Positions 36,468 to 46,955 of a DNA stretch of 64,000 nt are shown piece after piece. Position 1 is the stretch's first letter. Every line of letters begins with the position of its first letter. The DNA is from Streptomyces caelestis (GTDB lineage: Bacteria > Actinomycetota > Actinomycetes > Streptomycetales > Streptomycetaceae). The notes below the pieces were generated by a model. The model saw only the letters and a program-made list of their open reading frames with translations, made no database searches and was not told the origin of the DNA. The stretch lies in assembly GCF_001279005.1 (NCBI RefSeq), contig NZ_LGCN01000096.1, positions 1-64,000 of the forward strand. The letters are read 5' to 3'. The position numbers and the translations under genes were made by a program.

Positions 36468-37331
36468 GTGAGTGAGCGGCGGGCCGCACCCACCGTGGGC
36501 CAAGTGGTCCTGGGAAGGCGGCTGCAGGAACTGAGGGAGGCGGCGGGCCTCTCGCGGGAGGAGGCCGCCCGCATCCTGCGGGTGGCGCCCGCGACCGTAC
36601 GGCGGATGGAGACCGCCGAGGTCGCGCTGAAGATCCCGTACGTCCAGCTGCTGCTGGGCGCCTACGGGGTGCCCGAGGCCGAGTCCGTCGCGTTCGTCGA
36701 GCTCACCGAGGAGGCGAACCGGCCGGGCTGGTGGCAGCGGTACGGCGACGTGCTGCCCGAGTGGTTCAGCCTGTACGTGAGCCTGGAGGGCGCCGCCCGC
36801 ATCATCCGCTCCTACGAGCCGCACTTCGTGCCGGGCCTGCTGCAGACGGAGGGGTACGCGCGTGCCGTGCTGGAGGCCGGGACGATCGGGAACATCGGGC
36901 CCGAGGCGGTCGAGCGGCACGTGGCGCTGCGCATGGAGCGCCAGCGGCTGCTGGAGCGCCCCGACCCGCCGCACCTGTGGGTGCTGATGGAGGAGACGGT
37001 GCTGCGCCGTCCGGTGAGCCTCGACGGCCGGGTGATGCGCGACCAGCTCGACAAGCTCCTCGAGTACTCCGCGCGGGACCGGGTCACGCTGCAGATCGCC
37101 GAGTTCGCGGACGGGCCGCACCCGGGGACGTACGCGCCCTTCTCCCTGTTCCGGTTCGCCGAGCCGGAGCTGCCGGACATGGTGTTCACCGAGTACCTGA
37201 CCGGCGCCCTGTACCTGGACTCCCGCAAGGAGGTGTCGGCGCACCTGGAGGTCCTGGACCACATGACGGCGCGGGCGGCCTCGGCGCAGCGCACCGAGAA
37301 ACTGCTGCGGGAGTGGCGCGAGCACTACTGA
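36468..37331 (+). CDS. XRE regulator with DUF5753 domain (Scr1 type)
   Basis: The 287-residue protein has a helix-turn-helix (LGRRLQELREAAGLSREEAA, RILRVAPATVRRMETAEVAL) and the long C-terminal DUF5753 region (YEPHFVPGLLQTEGYARAVL, RMERQRLLERPDPPHLWVLM, GTYAPFSLFRFAEPELPDMV). GTG at 36468 has GGGGAGG seven bases upstream. In Streptomyces these regulators often sit next to a small DUF397 partner, but here a DUF574 methyltransferase follows 69 bp downstream. Confidence 0.9.
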   Translation: MSERRAAPTVGQVVLGRRLQELREAAGLSREEAARILRVAPATVRRMETAEVALKIPYVQLLLGAYGVPEAESVAFVELTEEANRPGWWQRYGDVLPEWFSLYVSLEGAARIIRSYEPHFVPGLLQTEGYARAVLEAGTIGNIGPEAVERHVALRMERQRLLERPDPPHLWVLMEETVLRRPVSLDGRVMRDQLDKLLEYSARDRVTLQIAEFADGPHPGTYAPFSLFRFAEPELPDMVFTEYLTGALYLDSRKEVSAHLEVLDHMTARAASAQRTEKLLREWREHY

Positions 37332-37360
37332 GCCGCGCGCCCGGGCACGCCTTCGCGTCC

Positions 37361-37404
37361 ATGAGGAACCCATGAGGAATCCACGAGGAGAGGACCGCCC
37401 ATGA
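37361..37404 (+). promoter_or_regulatory. Repeated ATGAGGA leader with two mini-ORFs
   Basis: The sequence CCATGAGGAA is repeated in tandem with a third diverged copy, CCACGAGGAG. The first ATG (37361) encodes four codons ending at the second ATG as ATGA. The second (37372) encodes ten codons whose TGA overlaps the ATG at 37401. This could couple leader and main-gene translation, or be chance duplication of a ribosome-binding site. Confidence 0.35.
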
Positions 37405-38216
37405 CCGGATCCGACACCGCGCCCGTCCGCATCGACACCAGCCGGCCGCATCCGGCCCGGGTCTACGACTGGTGGCTCGGCGGCAAGGACAACTACCCGG
37501 TGGACGAGGAGCTGGCGCGCGGGATCCTCGCGGCGGACGGCACGGTGTTACGCGGGGCGCGGGCCAACCGCCGGTTCATGCACCGGGCCGTGCGCACCGT
37601 CGCCGAGGCGGGGATACGCCAGTTCCTGGACATCGGCACGGGCATCCCCACGGAGCCCAATCTGCACCAGGTGGCGCAGGGGGTCGCCACGGAGTCCCGC
37701 GTGGTGTACGCGGACAACGACCCGATCGTGCTGCGGCACGCCGAGGCGCTGCTGCACGGCACCGCCGAGGGCAGCACGCGGTACGTGCACGCCGACGTGC
37801 GGGACGCGGACACCCTGCTGCGCCGGGCCGCCGAGTCGCTGGACCTCGGCCGGCCCGTGGCGCTGTCGCTGGTCGCGCTGACCCACTACCTGGACGACGA
37901 CCCGGACGGCGACGACGTGTACGGCCTGCTGGAGCGGTACACGGCCGCGCTGGCGCCGGGCAGCTACCTGATCCTCTCCCAGGTCACGCCCGATCTGAGC
38001 CCCGAGGCCGTGGAGCGGGCGGCGCACCTCTTCGCACGCGGCGGCACGCCCTTCCACCCGCGCTCGCTGGCCGCGTTCTCCCGCTTCTTCACCGGCCTCG
38101 AGCTGCTGGGCCCGGGGGTCATCCCGGTGCACGGGTGGCGTCCGGCGGCGGAGGACGTGGCGGCGCAGGCGGAGGGCATCGTGCCGGTCTACGCGGGGGT
38201 CGCCCGCAAGCCGTGA
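37401..38216 (+). CDS. SAM-dependent methyltransferase, DUF574 family
   Basis: The 271-residue protein has the family's fixed landmarks: DTSRPHPARVYDWWLGGKDN, FLDIGTGIPTEPNLHQVAQ (SAM-binding loop), VVYADNDPIVLRHAEALL and ALSLVALTHYLDDD. DUF574 proteins are abundant in Streptomyces and usually lie beside XRE/DUF5753 regulators, as here. Substrates are unknown for the family. ATG at 37401 has AGGAGAGG upstream and is preceded by two tiny overlapping reading frames. Confidence 0.92.
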   Translation: MTGSDTAPVRIDTSRPHPARVYDWWLGGKDNYPVDEELARGILAADGTVLRGARANRRFMHRAVRTVAEAGIRQFLDIGTGIPTEPNLHQVAQGVATESRVVYADNDPIVLRHAEALLHGTAEGSTRYVHADVRDADTLLRRAAESLDLGRPVALSLVALTHYLDDDPDGDDVYGLLERYTAALAPGSYLILSQVTPDLSPEAVERAAHLFARGGTPFHPRSLAAFSRFFTGLELLGPGVIPVHGWRPAAEDVAAQAEGIVPVYAGVARKP

Positions 38217-38235
38217 CCGCGGCCGGTGCGGCGGG

Positions 38236-40110
<1,875 letters not shown>

Positions 40111-40158
40111 CGCTGTCCCCTTCCGCCAGGGCACCTCTCCGGACTTCCAGCACAAAAC

Positions 40159-40201
40159 TTGAGTGGATGATTGTCAATAGGTTGAGCGGGTGGTTGTCAA
40201 T
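40159..40201 (-). repeat. Direct repeat in the dnaK upstream region
   Basis: Two 20-bp copies of the pattern TTGAGYGGRTGRTTGTCAAT, at 40159-40178 and 40182-40201, are exactly 23 bp apart. On the minus strand each reads ATTGACAA then CTCAA, so each has a good -35 (TTGACA) facing dnaK. The CTCAA pieces recall half of the HspR site but do not form a full HAIR palindrome. The second copy lies within the end of the GDPD gene. Confidence 0.6.
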
Positions 40202-40928
40202 GAGACGCACGGTCGCGCAGGGCCACGGCGCGGCGGGGCCGGTCGGTGACCAGCACGTCCACGCGCGGGTCGCCGAGGAAGCCGCGCAGCGCCGCGTCCT
40301 CGTTGACCGTCCACACCATGGTGAACAGTCCGCCCCGCGCCGCCTCGCGCAGCACGGTGGCGCGGGCCAGCCGCCAGTGCGCGGCGACGCCGTGGGCGCC
40401 GCAGGCGCGGACCCGGCGCAGGGGCAGCAGCTCGCCGATCCGGGTCCGCACCAGCCGGCCCCGGCGGATATCCCCGCCGTCCCGGCCGAGGGACAGCACG
40501 GTGCGCACCCGTGGGCGGGCGGCGGTGAGGGCGGCGACGGAGCTGTCCTCGAGGGTGGTGGCGACGAGTCCGTCCTCGCCGAGCAGGGCGACCGCGCGGT
40601 CGATCAGCTCCCTCTCGTAGCCGGTCTCCTTGAGGTCCAGATGGGCGACGAGCTTCCCGGCGACCAGCTCCATCACCTCGTCCACGACGGGCACGGGGTA
40701 GCCGGCGCGCTCGTTCAGCTCGGCGTGGGTGAGCGTGGACAGCGGCGGGCCGGTGCGGCCCGCGCGGGGGTCGTGGTGGACGACGAGGATTCCGTCCGCG
40801 GTGCGCCGCACGTCGAGCTCGACGTACTCCGCGCCGGACGCGAGCGCGTCCTCGTACGCCTCCCGGGTCGCCGGGGCGGCGCGCTCGGAGCCGCCCCGAT
40901 GGGCGGAGACGGCGGGGCGTGGCGTCAT
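40197..40928 (-). CDS. Glycerophosphodiester phosphodiesterase (GDPD)
   Basis: The 243-residue protein has the GDPD active-site order: SAHRGGSERAAPATREAYED (catalytic His-Arg), EYVELDVRRTADGILVVHHD (Glu, Asp, catalytic His), KLVAHLDLKE and MVWTVNEDAALRGFL with VDVLVTDRP near the end. It hydrolyses glycerophosphodiesters to glycerol 3-phosphate and an alcohol. No signal peptide is seen, so it is probably cytoplasmic. ATG at 40928 is used. Its 3' end carries part of the dnaK upstream repeat. Confidence 0.93.
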   Translation of the reverse strand: MTPRPAVSAHRGGSERAAPATREAYEDALASGAEYVELDVRRTADGILVVHHDPRAGRTGPPLSTLTHAELNERAGYPVPVVDEVMELVAGKLVAHLDLKETGYERELIDRAVALLGEDGLVATTLEDSSVAALTAARPRVRTVLSLGRDGGDIRRGRLVRTRIGELLPLRRVRACGAHGVAAHWRLARATVLREAARGGLFTMVWTVNEDAALRGFLGDPRVDVLVTDRPRRAVALRDRASH

Positions 40929-41008
40929 GGTGGTCGGCTCCGGGTGGGAATGTGCCGCAGGCCGCCCCGGGAGGGAGCGGCCTGCGGTGGTGCGGTGCGG
41001 CGAGCGGG

Positions 41009-41437
41009 TCAGGCGAGCTTCGCCGTCAGGGTGATGTCCGTGCCCTTCAGCGCCTGGCTGACGGGGCAGTTCACCTTGGCGTCCTCGGCGGCGGCGACGA
41101 AACCGGCCTCGTCCAGGCCGGGCACGGAGCCCTCGACCGTGAGGTGGATGCCGGTGATGCCCTCGCCGGGCACGAAGGTGACGTCGGCGGAGGTGGTCAG
41201 CCGGGTCGGCGGGGTGCCGGCCTTGTCGAGACCGTTGGAGAGGGCCATCGAGAAGCAGCTGGAGTGCGCGGCGGCGATCAGCTCCTCCGGGCTGGTCTTC
41301 CCGTTCGCCTCCTCGGCCCGCGACGCCCAGGTGACCGGCTGCTCGGCGATGGCGCCGGAGGAGTCGAAGGCGACGACCCCGCTGCCCTTGAAGAGACTGC
41401 CTTCCCAAACGGTGTGTGCGGAGCGCGTGGCTGCCAT
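41009..41437 (-). CDS. OsmC-family peroxiredoxin
   Basis: The 142-residue protein has both redox cysteines of the OsmC/Ohr family, in AAHSSCFSMALSNGLD and VNCPVSQALKG, plus TSPEELIAAAHSSC. It reduces organic hydroperoxides in the cytoplasm. ATG at 41437 follows GAAAGGATGCGTC, and the longer upstream frame has no family similarity. Sequence favours the OsmC branch over Ohr (MAATRSAHTVWEGSLFKGSG). Confidence 0.93.
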   Translation of the reverse strand: MAATRSAHTVWEGSLFKGSGVVAFDSSGAIAEQPVTWASRAEEANGKTSPEELIAAAHSSCFSMALSNGLDKAGTPPTRLTTSADVTFVPGEGITGIHLTVEGSVPGLDEAGFVAAAEDAKVNCPVSQALKGTDITLTAKLA

Positions 41438-41971
41438 GACGCATCCTTTCGAAAATGTCCGGCCGTGTGTCCGGCGGTGCTCGGTCCGGGTGCCCGGATC
41501 ACCGGGCGCCCTCCCCCATCCGATCACATCACGGCTCAACTCACCCGGAAGACGGGCCCCCTCGCGGTGAACGGCAGCCGCGCGCCCTACGGAAGCGGGA
41601 CCCCTCCGCAGGTCCCGGTGCGCCGCCCGGACGGGGGCGCGGGTGTCCGGACGGGAGCGGGCCGTCCCAAAGGGCCGGTCCGGTCGGTCCTCGCGTGGGC
41701 GCGGTCGCCGTGCACCGGGGCGGCGCAGCCGTGCCGGGCCGGCTCCCGCGGGCCGGCCCGCTCCGTCCCCCCGCGGCCGTCGAGGAACACCATGAGCCGG
41801 GGCCCCCGACGGCGGCCCCGGCGGCGGGGAGGTCCCGCAGGACGCGGTCCGGGACGCACAGGACGTCCGCGCGCACCGCCGGGTCCGGTTTCCGGAGCTC
41901 GTCCGGCGTGTGCCCGGCGGCCGGTCCGGCGCGCCGTCGTCCGCGGCCGTCGCCGGCGGATCAAGGGCCGC
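41438..41971. other. Long gap without a recognised gene
   Basis: About 530 bp lie between the OsmC start and the end of the phosphatase-like gene. A minus-strand frame contains HTPDELRKPDPAVRADVLCV followed by PDRVLRDLP, which looks protein-like, but it has no start or family I can name and may be a relic. No hairpin or promoter stands out. Confidence 0.4.
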
Positions 41972-44047
41972 TCAGGCCGCGCGTTCCCGGTCCGGGGTCA
42001 CGGGCAGGTCCGCCTCGCCCGACTCGGCCAGCCAGCGGCGCAGCACCTGGTGGACCTGTTCGGCGCCGGCGAGTTCCGTGCCGTCGGGGACGGGTGCGGA
42101 CAGGGCGAGCGGGGACAGCAGGAAGGGGCGGGTCTGGGCGCCGCCGAGGCCGCCGTGGGAGCCGATCTGCTCCTCGAAGGCGAGGACCTCGCCGTCGGCG
42201 GGGTCGTGGAAGGAGTTGACCATGATGTCGGCGGTGTGCGGGAAGGTGTGGGTGCGGCGCACGACGTCGGCGGCGCCGGGGCCGAAGGCGGCCAGCGGGC
42301 CGGGGTCGTCGTCCAGTTCGTCCAGCGGGATCTCCGCGCCGTACGCGCCGAGGACGACCCCGCCGTGGCGTTCGCTGCGGACGAGGAGGAAGCCGATGCC
42401 GGGGTGGTTGGCGAGGGTCGCCAGCAGGGCGGGGTGGCGGGCGTCGATCTCCTCCTTGGTCATCCGGTGCGGCACGTCCGGGAAGGAGACCAGGCCGAGG
42501 TTGCCGGAGGCGAGCACGACGGGTTCGGAGCCGCGGGAGGGGCGGTAGTGCTCGGCGCCCTCCTCGACGGGCCGGCGCAGCGCCGCGCGGACGGCGGCGC
42601 GGGCCTCGGCGCCGCTGTGGGTGCGCCCGGCGCGGCGCGGCACGGGCAGTCCGCAGCCGGCCCGCACCAGGTCGCCGAGGGTGAGGCCGTAGCGGGAGCG
42701 GAAGGTCTCGCCGGGGCTCTGCCCGTGGTCGGAGAGGACGACGATCCGGTACGGGCGGGGGGCGTGCTCGGCGACGTTCTCGATCAGGGCGAGGGCGCGG
42801 TCGAGGCGCTGGAGGACCTTCTCGGTGTCCCGGCTCACGGGCCCGGAGTGGTGGGCGACCTCGTCGTAGGCCACCAGGTCCGCGTAGACGGCGGTGCGGC
42901 CCACCAGCAGGTCGCCCATCACGGCGGCGACCACGACGTCCCGTTCGACGACGGTCGCGAAGGCCCGTACGAACGGGTAGAGCCCGCCGCGCGAGACGCG
43001 CGGGCGCTGTCCCCGGAACCTGGCCCGGGTGGACTGGCCGATCTCCCGGCCCGCCTCGGCGACGAAGGACAACGCGGTGCGCACGGCGTTGGCGGGGTCG
43101 GAGAAGTACGCGAAGTAGCCCGCGCGGGAGCGGGCCGCCGGGCCGCGCCGGCGGGTGGTTATGGAGAGCACCAGGGCCTGTTCGTGGGCGCCGCCGCTGA
43201 AGAGGTTGCCGCGGCTGGCTCCGTCGTCGGCGAGCAGTCCGGCGTGGCCGGAGTGCTCGATGGCGCGGGCCTGGAGTTCGGCGGCGCTGGTGGGCCGGTT
43301 GCAGACCATGACCTCGCGGCGGGCCTTCTCGTACCAGCGGAAGGCGGGGACGTCGTGGTTGCTGCCGTGCAGGATGCCGAGCTGGCTGGCGCCGGTCTGG
43401 CTGGACCAGTCGGTGCGCCAGGGGGTGAGGCGGTGGGAGGGGCGGTCGCCGCCGGTGCCGGTGCCGAGCCAGCGGGCGGCGGTGGGCATCAGTCCCTTGT
43501 CGACGGCGTGCAGCAGGACGTCGTGGCCGACGCCGTCGAGTTGCAGGAAGACGGTGCCGGGGGTGGTGGGGCAGGGCGGGGCGGAGCCCCGTCTGCGGTG
43601 GGCGAGGCGGTAGAGGCGGCGGCGGTAGGCGTCGTCGTCGCGCACGGCGAGGGCGGCGCCGGTGGCGGAGGCGACCGCGGACATGACTGCGGCGACCACG
43701 ACCGCCGTCTCCGGTGCGGCGGCGCCGCGTTCGACCGGTGTGACGTGCAGGGCCAGCCACAGCAGGGCGCCGTTGAGGAAGAACACCAGCAGACCCAGGA
43801 CGAGCGCCGGCACCAGCAGCAGCAGGCGCACCAGCAGCGGCCAGACCAGGGCGGAGAGCAGACCGAAGGCGCCGGCGCCGAAGGCGGCGGTGACCGCGAT
43901 GTCCGTGGCGCTGTCGCCGTCGGCCGAGCGCAGCCGGAAGTCGGGCAGGATGCCGGCGAGCAGCAGCATGGTGAGCGTGGAGACCACCCACACGGCGACA
44001 CTCCGCCCGATCTGACTGGCGACCCGTCGCCACCGCCCGCCATCCAC
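41972..44047 (-). CDS. Membrane-anchored alkaline-phosphatase-superfamily protein
   Basis: The 691-residue protein has three to four N-terminal helices resembling a phage-holin/PspC-like membrane domain (SVAVWVVSTLTMLLLAGILP, LLVPALVLGLLVFFLNGALL) and then an alkaline phosphatase/phosphodiesterase core with TVFLQLDGVGHDVLLHAVDK, DLVAYDEVAHHSGPVSRDTE, IVVLSDHGQSPGETF and HTFPHTADIMVNS, which provide the metal ligands. The usual nucleophile position after the first Asp needs checking. GTG at 44047 has GAGGTG upstream, and GTG at 44062 is the alternative. Substrate is unknown. Confidence 0.82.
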   Translation of the reverse strand: MDGGRWRRVASQIGRSVAVWVVSTLTMLLLAGILPDFRLRSADGDSATDIAVTAAFGAGAFGLLSALVWPLLVRLLLLVPALVLGLLVFFLNGALLWLALHVTPVERGAAAPETAVVVAAVMSAVASATGAALAVRDDDAYRRRLYRLAHRRRGSAPPCPTTPGTVFLQLDGVGHDVLLHAVDKGLMPTAARWLGTGTGGDRPSHRLTPWRTDWSSQTGASQLGILHGSNHDVPAFRWYEKARREVMVCNRPTSAAELQARAIEHSGHAGLLADDGASRGNLFSGGAHEQALVLSITTRRRGPAARSRAGYFAYFSDPANAVRTALSFVAEAGREIGQSTRARFRGQRPRVSRGGLYPFVRAFATVVERDVVVAAVMGDLLVGRTAVYADLVAYDEVAHHSGPVSRDTEKVLQRLDRALALIENVAEHAPRPYRIVVLSDHGQSPGETFRSRYGLTLGDLVRAGCGLPVPRRAGRTHSGAEARAAVRAALRRPVEEGAEHYRPSRGSEPVVLASGNLGLVSFPDVPHRMTKEEIDARHPALLATLANHPGIGFLLVRSERHGGVVLGAYGAEIPLDELDDDPGPLAAFGPGAADVVRRTHTFPHTADIMVNSFHDPADGEVLAFEEQIGSHGGLGGAQTRPFLLSPLALSAPVPDGTELAGAEQVHQVLRRWLAESGEADLPVTPDRERAA

Positions 44048-44447
44048 GCCCGCACACCTCACGTCCCGGCCGACCTGGCCCGTCTCCACCCTGTCACAAC
44101 GGCCGGACGCGGCGTTCCGTCCCCGTCGCACGGGCCGGCGGCGGCTCGGCGAGCGTCGTGCCCGGCCGTCGGCGGCGACGGCCGCCGGCGCACACGCGCC
44201 TTCACCGCCGCGTCGCACGACGGTTCCGCACGGCCCGCCGTCCCCGCCCCGCGCACTCCCGTCCGGACTCCCCCGCGGAGGACGGCGCGTGTTCCGGCAC
44301 CCGCGGGCTCGGCGCCACGAACAGGTCGGTCCCGGGCCGCGCTCCGTCCCCCGCACCGGCCCCGTGACGCCCCCTCGCCTCCGGTCCTCGCCGCCGGCCC
44401 TCCTCCTGCGCGTAGGCTTCGGGGAGTCGCACGAGGGAGGCGCGAAG
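44048..44447. other. Divergent promoter region
   Basis: About 400 bp separate the minus-strand phosphatase gene from the plus-strand metallo-hydrolase gene. TAGGCT at 44413-44418 could be a -10 for the latter, without a clear -35. I see no gene or strong repeat in it. Confidence 0.35.
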
Positions 44448-45221
44448 GTGGCGGTGGAGGTCACGTGGTGGGGTCACGCCACCTGTACGGTCGAGGACGC
44501 GCGCACGCGGGTGCTCACCGACCCCCTGTTCGCCCGCCGGTTCGCCCACCTGCGGCGCCGGCGCGGCGCGGTGCCGCCGGCCGAGGCCCGGCGGGCGGAC
44601 GTGGCCCTGGTCTCCCATCTGCACGCCGACCACCTGCACCTGCCGTCGCTGGCCCGGCTCGCGCCGGGCACGCGCCTGCTCGTGCCCCGGGGCGCGCGAC
44701 GCGCGGTGCCGGGGCTGCGCCGGCTCACGCACCTCGCGGTGAGCGAGGTGGCGCCCGGCGATGTGACGAGGGTCGGCGGACTGGTCGTACGGGCCGTGCC
44801 CGCGCGCCACGACGGGCGGCGGCTGCCGGTCGGGCCGCACCGCTCCCCCGCCCTCGGCTACGTCCTGGAGGGCGAGGCGCGGACGTACTTCGCCGGGGAC
44901 ACCGGCCTGTTCGACGAGATGGCCAAGGACGTCGGGCCGGTCGACGTGGCGCTGCTCCCGGTGGGCGGCTGGGGGCCGTACCTGGGCGAGGGGCATCTGG
45001 ACGCGGGACGCGCGGCCGAGGCGCTGGCCCGGCTGGGGGCGTCCAGCGCGGTGCCGGTGCACTACGGCACGTACTGGCCGATCGGGATGGACGCCGTGCG
45101 CCCGCACGAGTTCCACGCGCCGGGGCAGGAGTTCGAGCGGCAGGCGGCCCGGCACGCGCCCGGCGCGTCGGTGCACCGGCTGGGGCACGGGGAGCGCGTG
45201 CGCCTGGAGGTCGCGCGGTGA
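44448..45221 (+). CDS. Metallo-beta-lactamase-fold hydrolase (UlaG/RomA-like)
   Basis: The 257-residue protein has VTWWGHATCTVEDARTRVLT, the metal motif LVSHLHADHLHLPS (HxHxDH), a loop His in VPARHDGRR, TYFAGDTGLFDEMAKD and a final VPVHYGTYW. It belongs to the zinc-dependent hydrolases near UlaG and NAPE-PLD-like proteins. GTG at 44448 follows GGGAGGCGCGAAG. Its TGA overlaps the DedA start as GTGA, so the two are coupled. Substrate is unknown, and a second distant family member lies at 45900-46955. Confidence 0.88.
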   Translation: MAVEVTWWGHATCTVEDARTRVLTDPLFARRFAHLRRRRGAVPPAEARRADVALVSHLHADHLHLPSLARLAPGTRLLVPRGARRAVPGLRRLTHLAVSEVAPGDVTRVGGLVVRAVPARHDGRRLPVGPHRSPALGYVLEGEARTYFAGDTGLFDEMAKDVGPVDVALLPVGGWGPYLGEGHLDAGRAAEALARLGASSAVPVHYGTYWPIGMDAVRPHEFHAPGQEFERQAARHAPGASVHRLGHGERVRLEVAR

Positions 45222-45880
45222 TCCTTCCCGCCGCCCCGGGCCAGGCGGCCGGTGTGTCGCTGTCGTCGGTGGCCCTGCCCGCCGTGGCGCCCGGGTTCAC
45301 CCAGCAGGCCGTCGGCTATCCCTCGCTGTTCCTGCTGGTGCTGATCGGGGCGCTGGTGCCGGTGGTGCCGACGGGCGCGCTGGTCAGTTCGGCGGCCGTG
45401 GTCGCCTTCCACCGGGCGGCGCCGTTCTCGATGGCGCTGGTGTTCGTGACGGCGTCGCTGGCGGCGTTCCTCGGGGACGTGGCGCTGTACTGGCTGGGGC
45501 GGCGCGGCATGACGTCGAAGAACGGCTCGCGCTGGCTGGAGGCGATCCGGGAGCGCGCCCCGGAGGACCGGCTGGCGTGGGCGCAGCGCAAGCTCGCCGA
45601 CCACGAGGTGGCGGTGCTGGTGCTGTCCCGGCTGATCCCCGCCGGGCGGCTGCCGGTGATGCTGGCCTGTCTGGTCGCGAAGTGGCCGGTGCGGCGCTTC
45701 GTGCGGGGCAATCTGCCGGCCTGCCTGGCCTGGGCGGCGACGTACCAGCTGATCGGTGTCCTCGGCGGTTCGCTGTTCGCCGAACCGTGGCAGGGCGTGC
45801 TGGCGGCGATCGTGTTGACGGTGCTGATCAGTGTGGCGCCGGGCCTGTGGCGGCGGATGCGGGGGACGGCGGCGGGGTGA
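45218..45880 (+). CDS. DedA-family membrane protein
   Basis: The 220-residue protein has a DedA core (LFLLVLIGALVPVVPTGALV, FLGDVALYWLGRRG, LVLSRLIPAGRLPVMLA, WAATYQLIGVLGGSLF) with about five hydrophobic helices. DedA proteins are linked to lipid-carrier recycling and membrane homeostasis. GTG at 45218 overlaps the hydrolase stop. The conserved R in LSRLIPAGR and the GD in FLGDVALY are present. Confidence 0.88.
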   Translation: MILPAAPGQAAGVSLSSVALPAVAPGFTQQAVGYPSLFLLVLIGALVPVVPTGALVSSAAVVAFHRAAPFSMALVFVTASLAAFLGDVALYWLGRRGMTSKNGSRWLEAIRERAPEDRLAWAQRKLADHEVAVLVLSRLIPAGRLPVMLACLVAKWPVRRFVRGNLPACLAWAATYQLIGVLGGSLFAEPWQGVLAAIVLTVLISVAPGLWRRMRGTAAG

Positions 45881-45899
45881 GGCGTGCGGGCGGCCCCGG

Positions 45900-46955
45900 T
45901 CACGTCAGGATCCGGGAGCCGCCCACCGGCAGGTCCCACAGCCGCTCGCGGGGCAGGCCCGTCCTCTCCCAGGCGGCGCGGACCCGGGTGAGCGGTTCCA
46001 GGACCGGTTCCGCGGACAGGACGAACGTGCCCCAGTGCATGGGGGCCATGTGGCGCGCGCCGAGGTCCTGGGCGGCGCGCACCGCCTCCTCCGGGTCGCA
46101 GTGGACGTCGGCCAGCCACCAGCGGGGGTCGTAGGCGCCGATGGGCAGCAGGGTGAGATCGATGCCGGGGTAGCGGCCGCCGATGCGGGAGAACCAGTGG
46201 CCGTAGCCGGTGTCCCCGGCGAAGTGGACGCGCCGCCCGTCGGGTCCGGTGAGCACCCAGCCGCCCCACAGGGAGCGGCAGGTGTCGGCGAGGGTGCGCT
46301 TGGACCAGTGATGGGCCGGCACGAAGTCGAAGCGGACTCCGCCGAGTTCGGCGGCCTCCCACCAGTCGAGCTCGGTGACGCGGGTGAACGCGCGGCGGTG
46401 GAACCAGGGGGCGAGCCCGGCCGGCACGAACATGGGGGTGTCGCGCGGCAGCCGGCGCAGGGTGGGGGCGTCCAGGTGGTCGTAGTGGTTGTGGCTGATG
46501 ACGACCGCGTCCACGCGCGGCAGGGCCTCCCAGGGGACGCCGACGGGGGTGATCCGGGCGGGCGTGCCGAGGATGCGGCGGGACCAGACCGGGTCGGTGA
46601 GCACGGTGAGCCCGCCGATCCGCAGCACCCAACTCGCGTGCCCCACCCAGGTGACGGCGACCGTGCGGGCGTCGACGCGGGGCAGCGGGCCGGGGGCGCA
46701 GGGCAGCCGGGGGATGTCGGCGAGACCGTCCGGGGTGGGCCGTACGGCGCCCTCGCGGGCGAAGCGGGCGAGGGCCTTCAGGCCGGGCAGCGGGGACGTC
46801 AGCCGGTCGTGGAAGGTACGGGGCCACACCCGCCGTTCGGCGAGCGGGCGGGGTGCGGCCAGGGGCGGGTGCGGGGCGGCGGCCGGATCGCCGGCCTCCC
46901 GGGCGCCGGGTTCCGGAGCGGCCGTTCCGGTGGTCGATTCGGGGCGCTGCGTCAT
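45900..46955 (-). CDS. Metallo-beta-lactamase-fold hydrolase (NAPE-PLD/UlaG type)
   Basis: The 351-residue protein has TWVGHASWVLRIGGLTVLTD, VVISHNHYDHLDAPTLRRLP (HxHxDH), FVPAHHWSKRTLADTCRSLW, VHFAGDTGYGHWF and MHWGTFVLS. It is the N-acyl-phosphatidylethanolamine phospholipase D-like branch, which cleaves phosphodiesters or lactones. ATG at 46955 overlaps the stop of the aminotransferase-like gene by 4 bp. It converges on the DedA gene with 19 bp between them. Confidence 0.9.
   Translation of the reverse strand: MTQRPESTTGTAAPEPGAREAGDPAAAPHPPLAAPRPLAERRVWPRTFHDRLTSPLPGLKALARFAREGAVRPTPDGLADIPRLPCAPGPLPRVDARTVAVTWVGHASWVLRIGGLTVLTDPVWSRRILGTPARITPVGVPWEALPRVDAVVISHNHYDHLDAPTLRRLPRDTPMFVPAGLAPWFHRRAFTRVTELDWWEAAELGGVRFDFVPAHHWSKRTLADTCRSLWGGWVLTGPDGRRVHFAGDTGYGHWFSRIGGRYPGIDLTLLPIGAYDPRWWLADVHCDPEEAVRAAQDLGARHMAPMHWGTFVLSAEPVLEPLTRVRAAWERTGLPRERLWDLPVGGSRILT

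Noticed and set aside
40159..40201. HspR HAIR site (CTTGAGT-N7-ACTCAAG) before dnaK
   Set aside because: Only one half (CTTGAGT) occurs and the second arm is missing. The visible structure is a direct repeat.
41541..41876. A minus-strand reading frame in the 530-bp gap upstream of the OsmC gene
   Set aside because: A short protein-like stretch is present, but there is no start signal, family motif or sensible length.
40919..45880. A plus-strand open frame of over 1,600 codons
   Set aside because: Only its end, from 45218, encodes a recognisable protein (DedA). The rest is antisense to the OsmC and phosphatase-like genes or out of frame with the metallo-hydrolase.
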